Source: Robiginitomaculum sp. (GTDB lineage Bacteria; Pseudomonadota; Alphaproteobacteria; Caulobacterales; Maricaulaceae). From it: a stretch of 64,000 bases of DNA. The stretch's first letter is position 1, and every line of letters begins with the position of its first letter. The position numbers and the translations under genes were made by a program. The notes under the pieces were generated by a model. It was not told the origin of the DNA. It made no database searches and saw only the letters and a program-made list of their open reading frames with translations. This document shows, piece after piece, positions 34,091 through 43,724 of the stretch. The DNA is taken from the NCBI GenBank assembly GCA_002733495.1, contig NVVV01000001.1:90771-154770 (forward strand), read 5' to 3'.

Positions 34091-35187
34091 TCCACCTGTT
34101 ATTTCGTTATCTCTTGCGTGAGATTACCAAGGGTATTGCCCTAGCGCTGAGCGTTATCGGATCACTGGTCTTTATCGTTGATTTTGTTGAGCTATCACGG
34201 CGCATGGATGCACAACCAGATGTGACATCGCTGCAAATCCTGCGACTGACTTTGCTAAAAATGCCAAGCATGATCGAACAGACCCTCCCCTTCATTGTGC
34301 TCTTTGGCGTGATGTTGGTAATGTTCCGCCTGAACCGGCGCAGCGAATTGGTGGCCATGCGCGCCGCCTCGATGTCGGCCTGGCAGTTTGCCTTGCCGGC
34401 CGTACTGGTTGCCGTTCTAATCGGAATCTTTGGCACTGCGGCTCTGAATCCTCTGGCGGCGCGGCTTGCCACCCAGTTTGAACAGGAACGCATAGCCCTG
34501 TTGCAAGACGAAGATGTAGAAGCCAAAATAATCCGCAAAGCCCTATGGTTCCGTGAAGCCGTTGATGATGGCATTGTGGTCATCCGGGCCGGAAATGTTA
34601 TCGCACAAACGGCCTCACTTTATGACCTGACGTTCTTTTACTATACACTGGCCGAAGATGGCACACCAATTGTGGGGCATCGTATTGACGCCAAAAATGC
34701 CGTTTTAAATCCAGGCTTCTGGCAACTGAAAAACGCGACCCAGCGATCACAATTTGATCCCCCAAAACACTATGAAACTCTGGCTATGCCCACTAAAATC
34801 CCCCCCTCTGCACTCCTCGGCAATTCTGTACGCGCCTCGAGTTTCTCCATTTATGCCCTGCCCACTATGATCGCAGAATCGAAAAAGGCTGGATTTGGCA
34901 CCCGCCGCTATTCGCTGCAATGGCACCAGCTATTATCCCTGCCGCTAACTCTGGCCGCTATGGCCCTGATCGGTGCAGCATTTTCGTTTAAGCTGGTGCG
35001 CCTTGGCGGCACATTGCGTATGGCACTAACCGCTGGTGCAGCAGGCTTTGCGCTTTATTTTGCCAGCGACCTCTTGCAAACGCTGGGGGCGACACAAGTC
35101 CTGCCGCCGGTCATTGCCATATGGGCTGCGCCGGTGTTCGTCTTCATTGCCGGGCTGGCCCGGTTCACCATTTTGGAAGATGGGTGA
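34087..35187 (+). CDS. lptG: LPS export ABC transporter permease LptG
   Basis: Partner of LptF, 366 residues with the same topology: three N-terminal membrane segments (about 12-35, 55-80, 98-118), a periplasmic domain (about 130-270) and three C-terminal segments (about 275-360). The N-terminus LLFRYLLREITKGIALALSVI and the KMPSMIEQTLPFIVLFG segment fit LptG. It overlaps lptF by 4 bases. The ATPase LptB is not in the window, as is usual. A 158-base gap to lptD has no gene that I can support. Confidence 0.93.
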   Translation: MIHLLFRYLLREITKGIALALSVIGSLVFIVDFVELSRRMDAQPDVTSLQILRLTLLKMPSMIEQTLPFIVLFGVMLVMFRLNRRSELVAMRAASMSAWQFALPAVLVAVLIGIFGTAALNPLAARLATQFEQERIALLQDEDVEAKIIRKALWFREAVDDGIVVIRAGNVIAQTASLYDLTFFYYTLAEDGTPIVGHRIDAKNAVLNPGFWQLKNATQRSQFDPPKHYETLAMPTKIPPSALLGNSVRASSFSIYALPTMIAESKKAGFGTRRYSLQWHQLLSLPLTLAAMALIGAAFSFKLVRLGGTLRMALTAGAAGFALYFASDLLQTLGATQVLPPVIAIWAAPVFVFIAGLARFTILEDG

Positions 35188-35345
35188 GAAACAGCGATCA
35201 GCCATGGACGCCCCCCCGCAGTTCGGTTATGAAATCGCCACACTTGCCTTGCAAGAATAAGAATGAAAAAAATAAAATGCTTTGGAATTACAGGCATTTT
35301 ATCGCGTAAAAGCTGGGATTGGGATAGAGGACGCATTAACTGGCC

Positions 35346-37655
35346 ATGAAACAAATTCCAACCCGCTTTCTGATACCCATACTTTGTACCCTTGGGGGTT
35401 TTGCAGGCTTCTCACATACGGCTATGGCAGAAGATGCGCCCAAAGCGGTTACAGAAGAAAACCAACCTGTTTTGCTGGAAGCCGATGAGCTGATCGATGA
35501 TGCACAAAACAACCGTTATATAGCACGCGGCAATGTGGAGGCTCATTTTGATGGGCGCATCCTGACAGCCGATACCCTTTATTACTATCCAGAAACCAAG
35601 CGAATTCATGCCATTGGTTCGGTCGTTATAGTTGATACGGGCGGCAAGGTTGAATTTGCCGAAGAGATGGAGCTGACCGACAATCTCAGTTCCGCCGTGG
35701 CACTGGCCTTTTTTGCTCGCCTTGCCAACAATGCCACTATTGGGGCGACCCAGGCAACGCACTCGAAAGACGGCAAACGCAACACTTTGACCAAGGCGTT
35801 TTATACCGCCTGCAAGGCCTGCGCAGGCAAGGATGGGTCGCACAAGCCGACCTGGCGTTTGCGCGCCCGCAAAGTCGTACAGAACCAGGAAACCAAAATG
35901 ATCAATTACCGTGATGCGGTTCTTGAGGTGAAGGGCATTCCGGTTTTTTACTCGCCATTTTTTTCGCATCCTGACCCTGAGGCCGGGCGACGCTCTGGCC
36001 TGTTATTCCCCCAGGTGCGCCAGTCTGGAAAATATGGTTTTTCCTATGAACAACCTTATTATCAGGTTCTTGGCCCCTATGCCGATGCCACACTGACCCC
36101 ACGGGTGTTCACCAAATTAAACCCGCTGATTTTAGGGGAATACCGTCGTAATTTCCATACGGGCCAGATCAGGACCAATGGAAGTCTGACCTATGAGCAG
36201 GATTTCGATGGTCAGGGCACCACGTTTGGCAAACAAAAATTTCGCGGTCACATTTTTGCAGAAGGTAAATTCAAACTCTCTGATACGTGGGTATGGGGTT
36301 TTGGCGCTGCTGGCGTAACCGATGATCTCTTTTTGCGCCGCTATGATATTCAAGGGGAAAATACGACACGGGGAATCTATCGCACTAATTCCCTGCGCCT
36401 GAACAACCAGATTTACGCCCAGGGCCAGAGCGAACAGTTTTTCGCCCAAGCCGGCATTCTTCGCTTTCAGGGCCTGCGTGCCGGCGACGTTGATGACCAA
36501 TTCCCCATCGTTGGCCCCTTGTTCGATATGCGCCGCAAAGTCAAAGACCCGGTGTTTGATGGCACCCTAATGTTACGCGCCAATACCGTGACGCTAACGC
36601 GTATTGATGGCACAGACAGCCGCCGCGCCTCTGTTTCGGTCGACTGGTCCCGGCGGCTCGTTTCAAAATCTGGCATGATTTTACGCCCCTTTGCCCAGGG
36701 ACGCACCGATCTCTATCAGGTCCACAATCCAGATTTCTTTGCCGACCTTGGTAGCAATAACCGCTCGATTGCCCGTGCGCTAGGCGTTGTTGGTGCTGAT
36801 TTTCGTTGGCCATTTTTCCGGCCAGGCCGGAATGTTAGCTGGACGATCGAACCATTGCTGCAACTGGCCGCCAGCCCCAACGGGGACGGGGTTGGCACCT
36901 ATAACAGCTTTACCACGGACAGCAGCGGCAACGTCGTGGCCACACAACGCTCAATCATTCCCAATGAAGACAGCATTGCGGTTGAGTTTGACGGATCCAG
37001 CCTGTTTTCAACCAATCGTTTTTCCGGCTTTGATCGCTGGGAAGGCGGTGTGCGCGCCAATGTCGGCGGTCGCATTGCCGGGCGGTGGGGCAAAAATGGC
37101 GAAGTTTCCTTGCTTGCCGGGCAAACCTTTCGCACGCGCGTCAATACGGATTTCACGTTGGCCTCGGGCCTGCGGGAAAAAACCTCTGACTATGTAAGTA
37201 CCTTTTCAATTTCCCCAGGACCCATTTTAAAACTGCGTACCCACGCACGTTTTGATAAAAACGATTTTAGCGTCAGGCGCGTAGAAAGCGATGTTACCGT
37301 TAGCCTGCGCAAAGACCAGATGGGGCCATTGGGCAAGGTCCTGCACAGCTTTAACGCCTCGGTGGGGTATTTAAATTTTGATGATGCCATTGCCTCTGGC
37401 CGTCCCAGGGAAGAAGTCCGTGGCCGGGCCACGGTGGGGTTGACCGAACATTGGTCAGTGATGGGCAGCGCAACACGCAATCTGGCCTCAAAACGCGCCA
37501 CCGGCATTAATCTTGGCATTATTTACAAGGATAATTGCTCAAGTCTGGAAATTACCTATCGCAACAACAATACCACCGACCGGACCCTGACGCCTAATGC
37601 TTCAATTGGCATCCGCTTCACTCTGGTGACTTTGGGTTCATTTGGATCACCCTAG
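35346..37655 (+). CDS. lptD: LPS assembly outer-membrane protein LptD
   Basis: Outer-membrane barrel that inserts lipopolysaccharide into the outer leaflet. The 769-residue protein has a signal peptide (about 1-27, ending AMAED), an N-terminal OstA/beta-jellyroll domain (about 38-150: EADELIDDAQNNRYIARGNVE, TADTLYYYPETKRI) and a long C-terminal beta-barrel (about 200-765), ending in a hydrophobic strand. A Cys pair lies near the N-domain (CKAC), a site typical for disulfides in this family. The ATG at 35346 has no close ribosome site; GAGG is about 15 bases upstream. Complex partner LptE is not visible. Confidence 0.93.
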   Translation: MKQIPTRFLIPILCTLGGFAGFSHTAMAEDAPKAVTEENQPVLLEADELIDDAQNNRYIARGNVEAHFDGRILTADTLYYYPETKRIHAIGSVVIVDTGGKVEFAEEMELTDNLSSAVALAFFARLANNATIGATQATHSKDGKRNTLTKAFYTACKACAGKDGSHKPTWRLRARKVVQNQETKMINYRDAVLEVKGIPVFYSPFFSHPDPEAGRRSGLLFPQVRQSGKYGFSYEQPYYQVLGPYADATLTPRVFTKLNPLILGEYRRNFHTGQIRTNGSLTYEQDFDGQGTTFGKQKFRGHIFAEGKFKLSDTWVWGFGAAGVTDDLFLRRYDIQGENTTRGIYRTNSLRLNNQIYAQGQSEQFFAQAGILRFQGLRAGDVDDQFPIVGPLFDMRRKVKDPVFDGTLMLRANTVTLTRIDGTDSRRASVSVDWSRRLVSKSGMILRPFAQGRTDLYQVHNPDFFADLGSNNRSIARALGVVGADFRWPFFRPGRNVSWTIEPLLQLAASPNGDGVGTYNSFTTDSSGNVVATQRSIIPNEDSIAVEFDGSSLFSTNRFSGFDRWEGGVRANVGGRIAGRWGKNGEVSLLAGQTFRTRVNTDFTLASGLREKTSDYVSTFSISPGPILKLRTHARFDKNDFSVRRVESDVTVSLRKDQMGPLGKVLHSFNASVGYLNFDDAIASGRPREEVRGRATVGLTEHWSVMGSATRNLASKRATGINLGIIYKDNCSSLEITYRNNNTTDRTLTPNASIGIRFTLVTLGSFGSP

Positions 37656-37845
37656 GCGCGGACAGAAACGCCAGAAGGTCTTTTTGTTCAGGAACGTTAT
37701 TGGTGCAGTCCAGCCGATTGCGCTTGGCCATCTTTGCGTTATGTTAGCGCCGTATCACGGGCCGGAAGTCTTAATCCATCGGACCGCACTTATTAAACTT
37801 TCAAACGGCCCGAATTTTGCCCTATTTCCTGACTAAAGCGTTTCT

Positions 37846-39078
37846 ATGCTCATGAAAATATTGCTTTTTATATCATCTATTTTTCTATCCCTACTGGGTG
37901 TTGGATTGACGTCGGCTATGGCACAAGTCTCCGAAGGTGTTGCGGCCATTGTTAATGATCAGGTGATCTCGACTTTTGATGTGCGCCAACGCATGCGCAT
38001 GATCATTTCATCTTCCCGTGTTAAACCGGACGAGCAAACTCTGGCCCGCATCAAGCAGCAAGCTTTGCGCGGCCTGGTAGACGAACGTCTGCAGCTTCAG
38101 GAAGCTGGAAAATACGAAATCAAGGTGGATCAGTCTGAAATTGATCAGGCCATTGGACGTATCGCGCGGCAAAACAATGTGACGCTTGAAGATGTGAAGA
38201 ATGATTTACGCAAATCTGGTATTTCACCAAGGACACTTGAAGGCCAGATTCGCGCAGAACTTGCCTGGCAAGTTTTGGTCAATGGTCGTTATGGTGGCCG
38301 TGTGCGTGCCAGCAACAACCAGATCGCAGAATCAAAAACCCGTATGGAGGCGGCTCTTTCCAAACCCCAATATCTGATCTCCGAGGTGTTACTGGAATCC
38401 CCCTCCCCCGAACAAGATGCCGTCATTTATCAGGGCTCGCTTTCTTTGATCCAGCAAATGCGTGACGGCGCACCCTTTCAAGCCGTTGCCCGACAATTTT
38501 CCTCAGCCCCTTCAGCGGCGCAAGGCGGTGATGTCGGCTGGGTTCACAAGGGTGATCTGCCCGAGGCCATTCAAACCGTAATAGGCCAGATGCAGCCTGG
38601 TACGATCTCGCCGCCTATTCAGGTGCCTAGTGGTTATTACATCATCGCGCTTCGTGACCGCAAGGATGGCAGCGCGCCTATGGTCGTGAATTTTCGCCAG
38701 ATTATTGCCCCGGTTGAGCAGACCAGCAGGGTACGGAGTTTTATGCGTAAGGTTAAATCCTGTAATGACGTTGAACCCATCAAGAAATCTATCACAGGTG
38801 CATTTTCCAACGCCTTTGAAGAGGTCGCTCTGACAAACCTGGCCCCCACAGTCCGCACAATTCTGGAAAGCTTGCAACCAGGCCAATCCTCTGCGCCAGC
38901 AGAAGGCCCCCAAGGCGCAACAGCTTTCATGCTTTGCAGCCGGCATTATGCCGAAGGGGCAGGCATCCCCAATGACGAGCAGATTGCCGATCAGTTGATC
39001 AATACGCGTATTGCCATGCTGTCCCGGCGCTATTTGCGCGATTTGCGACGGGATTCAACGGTTGAAATCCGCAAATAA
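37846..39078 (+). CDS. surA: periplasmic chaperone / PPIase SurA
   Basis: Periplasmic folding factor for outer-membrane proteins such as LptD. The 410-residue protein has a signal peptide (about 1-26, AMAQ), the SurA N-terminal domain (about 30-140: EGVAAIVNDQVISTFDVRQRM, LRGLVDERLQLQEA) and a parvulin-type rotamase region (about 180-280: PSAAQGGDVGWVHKGDLPEAI, VPSGYYIIALRDRK) plus a C-terminal helical segment. The gap after lptD (190 bases) holds no supported gene. Two ATG codons (37846 and 37852) can serve as start; neither has a strong ribosome site. Its stop lies inside the pdxA gene. Confidence 0.9.
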   Translation: MLMKILLFISSIFLSLLGVGLTSAMAQVSEGVAAIVNDQVISTFDVRQRMRMIISSSRVKPDEQTLARIKQQALRGLVDERLQLQEAGKYEIKVDQSEIDQAIGRIARQNNVTLEDVKNDLRKSGISPRTLEGQIRAELAWQVLVNGRYGGRVRASNNQIAESKTRMEAALSKPQYLISEVLLESPSPEQDAVIYQGSLSLIQQMRDGAPFQAVARQFSSAPSAAQGGDVGWVHKGDLPEAIQTVIGQMQPGTISPPIQVPSGYYIIALRDRKDGSAPMVVNFRQIIAPVEQTSRVRSFMRKVKSCNDVEPIKKSITGAFSNAFEEVALTNLAPTVRTILESLQPGQSSAPAEGPQGATAFMLCSRHYAEGAGIPNDEQIADQLINTRIAMLSRRYLRDLRRDSTVEIRK

Positions 39079-40105
39079 TTTAACGCCACTGCCCATTGCG
39101 CTTAGTATGGGTGATCCGGCCGGTATCGGGCCTGAAATCACGGCGCTGGCCTGGGAAAAACTGAAAAACGATAATATCCCGTTTTTTCTGATCGGGGAGC
39201 TGGAGCAGGCGCGCCAGCATGCAAAGGCTCTTTCCCATCCTGAACCAATTGCCATTAGCGCCCCTGAAGAGGCCACCACCATCATGCCCCGGGCCTTGCC
39301 GGTGCTGCCCCTGACGCTCACTGCCCCTGTCCTGCCCGGGAAGCCAAATACACAAAATGCCCCCGCCACCATTCGGGCAATTGAAATTGCCGTAGAGCTA
39401 GTCCTCTCGGGCAAAGCGGGTGCCGTTGTCACCAATCCCATTGCCAAGTCTGTGCTTTACAAGTCAGGTTTTTCCTATCCGGGCCATACCGAGTTTTTGG
39501 GCGAACTGGCCAAGGCGACGGCGCACTGGCCCGCGCCCCATGGCCCGGTCATGATGCTCAGTGGTGGTGGCCTGCATGTGGCGTTGGTGACCGTACACAT
39601 GTCGTTACGCGATGTACCGGACGCCATCACCAAGGATGGTATTATCAACGCCGCCAACGTCTTACACCACGCGCTCGTGCAGGATTTTAGCCTGCCAAAC
39701 CCGCGCCTGGCTTTGTGTGGCCTAAACCCCCATGCCGGTGAAGACGGGGCCATGGGCAAAGAAGAAACTACCATCATCAACCCTGCGGCGGCGGCTTTGC
39801 GGGCCATGGGTATCACTATCACCGATGCCCAGCCTGCCGATGCGCTTTTTCGCGAAGAGGCGCGCCAGAGCTATGATGCGGTGCTGGCGCTTTATCATGA
39901 TCAGGGCCTGATCCCGGTCAAAACCCTGGACTTTCACCGGGGGATCAACACCACTTTGGGCCTGCCCTTTATTCGTGTTTCGCCTGATCATGGCACTGGC
40001 TTTGCCATTGCCGGGCAAGGCCTTGCCCGCCCGGATAGCCTGATCGCCGCACTTCGCGCCGCCGCCATGATGGGCAAGAACAGACAATCCCATGTCAACG
40101 CTTGA
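39062..40105 (+). CDS. pdxA: 4-hydroxythreonine-4-phosphate dehydrogenase PdxA
   Basis: Oxidises 4-phosphohydroxy-L-threonine in vitamin B6 synthesis. The 347-residue protein shows IALSMGDPAGIGPEI at the start, TNPIAKSVLYKSGFSYPGHTEFL (the second His-containing motif), GLNPHAGEDGAMGKEE with a metal His, and ALYHDQGLIPVKTLDFHRGINTTLGLPFIRVSPDHGTGF-like C-terminal part with the remaining metal His residues. Start: a TTG at 39062, inside the surA end, is chosen because the product then begins just before the conserved core; the ATG at 39011 would add 17 unrelated residues. It overlaps surA by 17 and rsmA by 14 bases. Confidence 0.92.
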   Translation: MKSANNLTPLPIALSMGDPAGIGPEITALAWEKLKNDNIPFFLIGELEQARQHAKALSHPEPIAISAPEEATTIMPRALPVLPLTLTAPVLPGKPNTQNAPATIRAIEIAVELVLSGKAGAVVTNPIAKSVLYKSGFSYPGHTEFLGELAKATAHWPAPHGPVMMLSGGGLHVALVTVHMSLRDVPDAITKDGIINAANVLHHALVQDFSLPNPRLALCGLNPHAGEDGAMGKEETTIINPAAAALRAMGITITDAQPADALFREEARQSYDAVLALYHDQGLIPVKTLDFHRGINTTLGLPFIRVSPDHGTGFAIAGQGLARPDSLIAALRAAAMMGKNRQSHVNA

Positions 40106-40949
40106 AACCCTGCCCTCCGTTCAGGACTGTTTGAAACAGGCTGGACTTAACGCCAATAAGGCGCTGGGCCAGCACTTTTTGTTTGATCTGAATTTGACGC
40201 GAAAAATCGCGCGCTCTGTCGGCATATCCCAAGATGATCTGGTGATAGAGATCGGCCCCGGCCCGGGCGGTCTGACCCGGCCTTTGCTGGAACAGGGCGT
40301 CCACGTCATTGCTATCGACAAGGACACCCGCTTCACCCCCATTTTGGACGACATCCGCGCGGCCAGCGAAAACCGCCTTGAGGTCCATTTTGAAGATGCC
40401 TTGCGCAGTGACCTTTCCCGCTTCGCCAGCGCCGATCGACCCATAAAGATTGTCTCCAACCTGCCCTATAATATCGGCACCCAATTGCTCATCGGCTGGC
40501 TGACCACCAAACCGATTTTTTGGTCCTCGCTGACCTTGATGTTCCAAAAGGAAGTGGCGGAGCGCGTTGTCGCCCTGCCCGGCACGACCGGCTATGGCCG
40601 TTTGGCGGTTTTATGTGCTGCTGTGGCCGATGCCCATATGCTGTTTGGCGTACCAGCCGAAGCCTTTACGCCACCGCCCAAAGTGGACTCGGCGGTAGTG
40701 CACCTGACCCCTAAGCGCGAAGCCGAGCGCTTTGCCGATCTGGAGGCGCTGGAACAGATCACCCGTGCCGCCTTTGGCCAGCGCCGCAAGATGCTGCGGG
40801 CCAGCCTCAAAACGCTGGCCAAGCCTGCCAAAATGAATGTGGCTGACTGGTTGGACGAAGCCGGCATTGACCCCACCGTTCGCCCTGAAACCCTTGCCCC
40901 GCAAGATTTTTTTGCTCTGGCACGGCTCTGGCGAGCCGCGACGTTGTAA
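40092..40949 (+). CDS. rsmA: 16S rRNA dimethyladenosine transferase RsmA (KsgA)
   Basis: Dimethylates two adjacent adenines in the 3' hairpin of 16S rRNA during small-subunit maturation. The 285-residue protein has the family motifs in order: GQHFLFDLNLTRKIARS, VIEIGPGPGGLTRPLL (SAM loop, about 52-68), AIDKD (acidic end of strand 2), NLPYNIGTQLL (catalytic motif IV) and FTPPPKVDSAVV. The C-terminal helical domain is intact. The ATG lies 14 bases before the pdxA stop. A terminator follows at 41009. The arrangement pdxA-rsmA behind lptD-surA is a classic proteobacterial cluster. Confidence 0.95.
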   Translation: MSTLETLPSVQDCLKQAGLNANKALGQHFLFDLNLTRKIARSVGISQDDLVIEIGPGPGGLTRPLLEQGVHVIAIDKDTRFTPILDDIRAASENRLEVHFEDALRSDLSRFASADRPIKIVSNLPYNIGTQLLIGWLTTKPIFWSSLTLMFQKEVAERVVALPGTTGYGRLAVLCAAVADAHMLFGVPAEAFTPPPKVDSAVVHLTPKREAERFADLEALEQITRAAFGQRRKMLRASLKTLAKPAKMNVADWLDEAGIDPTVRPETLAPQDFFALARLWRAATL

Positions 40950-41008
40950 CACGCATAACGTCATGATGTAGGCACGACGAAACTCATACCCTACATCTTT
41001 TATAAAAA

Positions 41009-41040
41009 GCGAGGATAAGAGGCATTTATCCCCGTTTTTT
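41009..41040 (+). terminator. rho-independent terminator after rsmA
   Basis: An imperfect stem (CGAGGATAA pairing with TTATCCCCG) followed by six T, 60 bases after the rsmA stop. It ends the lptF-to-rsmA transcription group. Confidence 0.65.
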
Positions 41041-41073
41041 AGGGTCAAAAAAGGGTCAAATAAGGGTCAAATA
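41041..41073. repeat. three tandem 11-bp units
   Basis: AGGGTCAAA occurs three times at an exact 11-base spacing directly after the rsmA terminator (units end AA, TA, TA). It lies between the convergent rsmA and gmk genes, so its role, if any, is unclear. Confidence 0.7.
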
Positions 41074-41129
41074 AGAGAAATTAAGCGAAAATAATGTCAA
41101 TTTAAGGGGCAAAATTATGCTTAAAAGTT

Positions 41130-41768
41130 CTAAAATGGGCGGATCAGATTGCGGACAAAATCATTCAGCCAGGGCTGGCGTTTGCGCAAACGCCGCTCAG
41201 CGGCCAGGATCGCGCGCAAATCATTCATCGAATGCTCGACATCTTCATTGACGATCACATAATGGTATTCGCCCCAATGGCTGATCTCGTCGCGGGCGCG
41301 GCTCATCCGGTCTTCAATCACCCCATTGCTGTCCTGATCGCGTTTGCGCAGACGCGCCTCCAGCTCTTTAAGGCTTGGCGGCAGAACAAAAACTTTGACC
41401 AGATCGCTGGCGGCAGATTGTTTGAGTTGTTGCGCCCCCTGCCAGTCAATATCAAACAACACATCGCGCCCTTCGCTTAAGGCCTCTTCAACTGCGGCGC
41501 GCGGTGTGCCGTAATAGGCGCCAAAAACCTCTGCCCATTCTAAAAAGGCATTATTTTTGGCCATTTCACGAAACGTGTCTTCGTCGATAAAATGGTAGTG
41601 CTCCCCATCTACTTCGCCGGGACGCGGTTTGCGGGTGGTGGCCGATACCGACAATTCCATATCTGCATATTCGCTAAGCAATTTACGGCTGAGCACGGTT
41701 TTCCCGGCCCCGGAAGGGCCAGAGAGGATCAGCATCAGGCCCCGGCGGGCACGGTCTTTATTCAACAT
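41130..41768 (-). CDS. gmk: guanylate kinase
   Basis: Phosphorylates GMP to GDP. The 212-residue protein has the P-loop SGPSGAGKT (about 16-24), the GMP-binding segment VSATTRKPRPGEVDGEHYHF and a GKMP-like core with VFGAYYGTPRAAVEEAL and DIDWQGAQQLK, all typical. Start: the ATG at 41768 gives the usual length and overlaps the end of yicC by 11 bases, with GGGAGC somewhat upstream; a longer frame to 41819 has no similarity. Last gene of the fabD-to-gmk run on the minus strand. Confidence 0.94.
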   Translation of the reverse strand: MLNKDRARRGLMLILSGPSGAGKTVLSRKLLSEYADMELSVSATTRKPRPGEVDGEHYHFIDEDTFREMAKNNAFLEWAEVFGAYYGTPRAAVEEALSEGRDVLFDIDWQGAQQLKQSAASDLVKVFVLPPSLKELEARLRKRDQDSNGVIEDRMSRARDEISHWGEYHYVIVNEDVEHSMNDLRAILAAERRLRKRQPWLNDFVRNLIRPF

Positions 41769-42642
41769 TGGCGGCTTGCTCCCGAACCTGATCAATCCTA
41801 GTTTTGAGCGCCAGTCCAATGTCGGTCAAGACCATGTCAGATGATTTTGAACACAAGGTGTTGGCTTCGCGGTTAAATTCCTGCGCCAGAAACTCCAGCT
41901 TGCGGCCAACTGGTTCGCTCTGCCCCAGCAAAGCCCGCCCCGCCGTAATATGCGCATCCAGCCGATCCAGCTCCTCGCGCACATCGGCCTTGACCGCCAT
42001 CAGGGCCGCCTCCTGTGCCAACCGATCTGCATCAAAACCCTGACCATCCAGCAAAGCGGTAATTTGTTCATGCAAACGCGCCTTGATCGCCGCCGCTTGC
42101 GCGCCATCACAGGTGCGTGCCTTGGCGACCAGCGTTTCAATCTCGTCTAGTGCCGCCTCTAAAACACTGGCCGTTTCGGCCCCTTCTGTATTTCGGGCCA
42201 CACTCATGGCCGCCATAAGCGGCGCAATGCCTGCGGCCATGGCCGCCTCAATTGCGGCCAGATCGTCCGGATTATCGCCAATACGCGGCGTATCGAGAAT
42301 ACCGCGAACCCCCAAAAGGCCATCCACACGCGCCGGGCGCGCCAGCCCTTCGTCTACCAAAGGCTGTAGCGCCAAAACCAGCGCCCGGGCGGTGTCTTCA
42401 TGGACCACCAGGTCATTGCTTTTGTTTTCGCGTTGATATTGCAGGCTGATTTGCACATTGCCCCGGCGCAAAGCGGCCTTGGCGGCGGCCCGCACCTTGC
42501 CTTCCAGTGTCTCAAAGCCATTAGGGATGCGCAAACGAACATCCAGGCCACGGCCATTGACGCTGCGCGCTTCCCACGCCCAGGTCCACCCCGAATGGGC
42601 GCCCTCGATACGGGCAAAGCCGGTCATGCTGGCAATACTCAT
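41758..42642 (-). CDS. yicC: YicC/YloC family endoribonuclease
   Basis: Member of the YicC family (YicC_N plus DUF1732 C-terminal domain), in E. coli and Bacillus shown to be an RNase. The 294-residue protein starts with the family signature MTGFARIEG and SVNGRGLDVRLRIP and ends with KLEFLAQEFNREANTLCSKSSD, the highly conserved C-terminal motif. The ATG overlaps the mltG stop (ATGA). YicC upstream of gmk is a common bacterial arrangement. Confidence 0.93.
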   Translation of the reverse strand: MSIASMTGFARIEGAHSGWTWAWEARSVNGRGLDVRLRIPNGFETLEGKVRAAAKAALRRGNVQISLQYQRENKSNDLVVHEDTARALVLALQPLVDEGLARPARVDGLLGVRGILDTPRIGDNPDDLAAIEAAMAAGIAPLMAAMSVARNTEGAETASVLEAALDEIETLVAKARTCDGAQAAAIKARLHEQITALLDGQGFDADRLAQEAALMAVKADVREELDRLDAHITAGRALLGQSEPVGRKLEFLAQEFNREANTLCSKSSDMVLTDIGLALKTRIDQVREQAANVE

Positions 42643-43724
42643 TTGTTCTTTTTATTCCTTTTGCGCTGGCGTTCAATCTTGCGCCATTGGCTGACATTGC
42701 GCAAATGCGCCCGATAGCTGGCGGCAAAAATATGCCCCCCCGTGCCATCCGCAACAAAATAAATATCTTTTGTCGGGGCCGGATGAGCCACGGCCAGCAA
42801 GGCATCACGCCCCGGATTACAAATCGGCGTCGGTGGCAAACCGTCAATCTGATAGGTGTTCCACGCGGTTTTGCGGTCTATTTCTGAACGCCGCAGCCCC
42901 CGCCCCAAAGGCTGGCCCCCGTTCAGCCCATAAAGAATGGTCGGATCACTTTCCAGACGCATGGGGCGGCGCAGACGATTGACAAAAACTGCGGCCACTT
43001 GCGGACGCTCGGCGGCAATGCCAGTTTCCTTTTCCACGATGGAGGCCAAGATCAGCATTTCATTTTTGGTGCGCAAAGGCAGTTTAGGGTCGCGGCCCTC
43101 CCAGGCCTGATCCAGCACCGCCTTCATGTCGGCCTGCATACGCGTAATCAGCGCTTTGCGCGTCGTGCCCCGCGTCACAAGGTAGGTTTCCGGCAAGAGC
43201 GACCCTTCGGGCGGCACCTCGGTCAGATCCCCGATCAGAACCGGGCTGGCGCGCACAATGTCCATGATTTCGCGCACCGTTCGTCCTTCGGGAACGGTCA
43301 CCGCATGTTGAACGATCTTGCCGCTTTGTAATTGCGCAAAAATTTCATTGACGCTGGCCTGTGGCTTGATGCGATATTCGCCAGCCTTCAGGGTTACCCC
43401 TTCGCCCGCCAGCCGTGTTTTCATTTTAAATAGAAAATCATGGTGGATCAGGCCTTTGGTCTCGAGTTCTCGGGCAATTGCGCCGGCGCCGCTGCCGGGT
43501 TTAACGGTAAAGGCTTTGACCACCAGTGATGGGCCAGGCACAGCCATGGCCTTGATAATCTTTTCTTGCCAGATCAGCCAGCCGCCCGCCGCCAGCGCGC
43601 CGATAAAAATTAGAAAAAAAAGTGCTATTACGCCATAAAACCGCCCCTTACCCGGCAATTTCACGGGCTTTTTGGCGGCGCTATCCTGCGCTGTGTCTTT
43701 GGAAGGTGTCTTGTCTTTGCTCAC
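42639..43724 (-). CDS. mltG: endolytic murein transglycosylase MltG
   Basis: Inner-membrane lytic transglycosylase that cuts nascent glycan strands and so sets their length. The 361-residue protein has a disordered basic N-terminus, one membrane segment (about 30-52), a LysM-like part (about 70-140) and the YceG catalytic domain with ILASIVEKETGIAAERPQVAAVF, where the Glu is the catalytic acid, and LESDPTILYGL plus YKIDGLPPTPICNPG-like motifs. The start is GTG, overlapping the fabF stop (GTGA). It ends in a Lys/Arg/Asn-rich cytosolic-looking tail, which is slightly odd for a periplasmic C-terminus. Confidence 0.92.
   Translation of the reverse strand: MSKDKTPSKDTAQDSAAKKPVKLPGKGRFYGVIALFFLIFIGALAAGGWLIWQEKIIKAMAVPGPSLVVKAFTVKPGSGAGAIARELETKGLIHHDFLFKMKTRLAGEGVTLKAGEYRIKPQASVNEIFAQLQSGKIVQHAVTVPEGRTVREIMDIVRASPVLIGDLTEVPPEGSLLPETYLVTRGTTRKALITRMQADMKAVLDQAWEGRDPKLPLRTKNEMLILASIVEKETGIAAERPQVAAVFVNRLRRPMRLESDPTILYGLNGGQPLGRGLRRSEIDRKTAWNTYQIDGLPPTPICNPGRDALLAVAHPAPTKDIYFVADGTGGHIFAASYRAHLRNVSQWRKIERQRKRNKKNK

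Noticed and set aside
37642..37836. 64-codon frame in the lptD-surA gap
   Set aside because: TTG start inside lptD, no ribosome site, no recognisable domain; the gap is better left non-coding.
41041..41073. CRISPR-like short tandem repeats
   Set aside because: Units of 11 bases without unique spacers and only three copies; no cas genes in the window.
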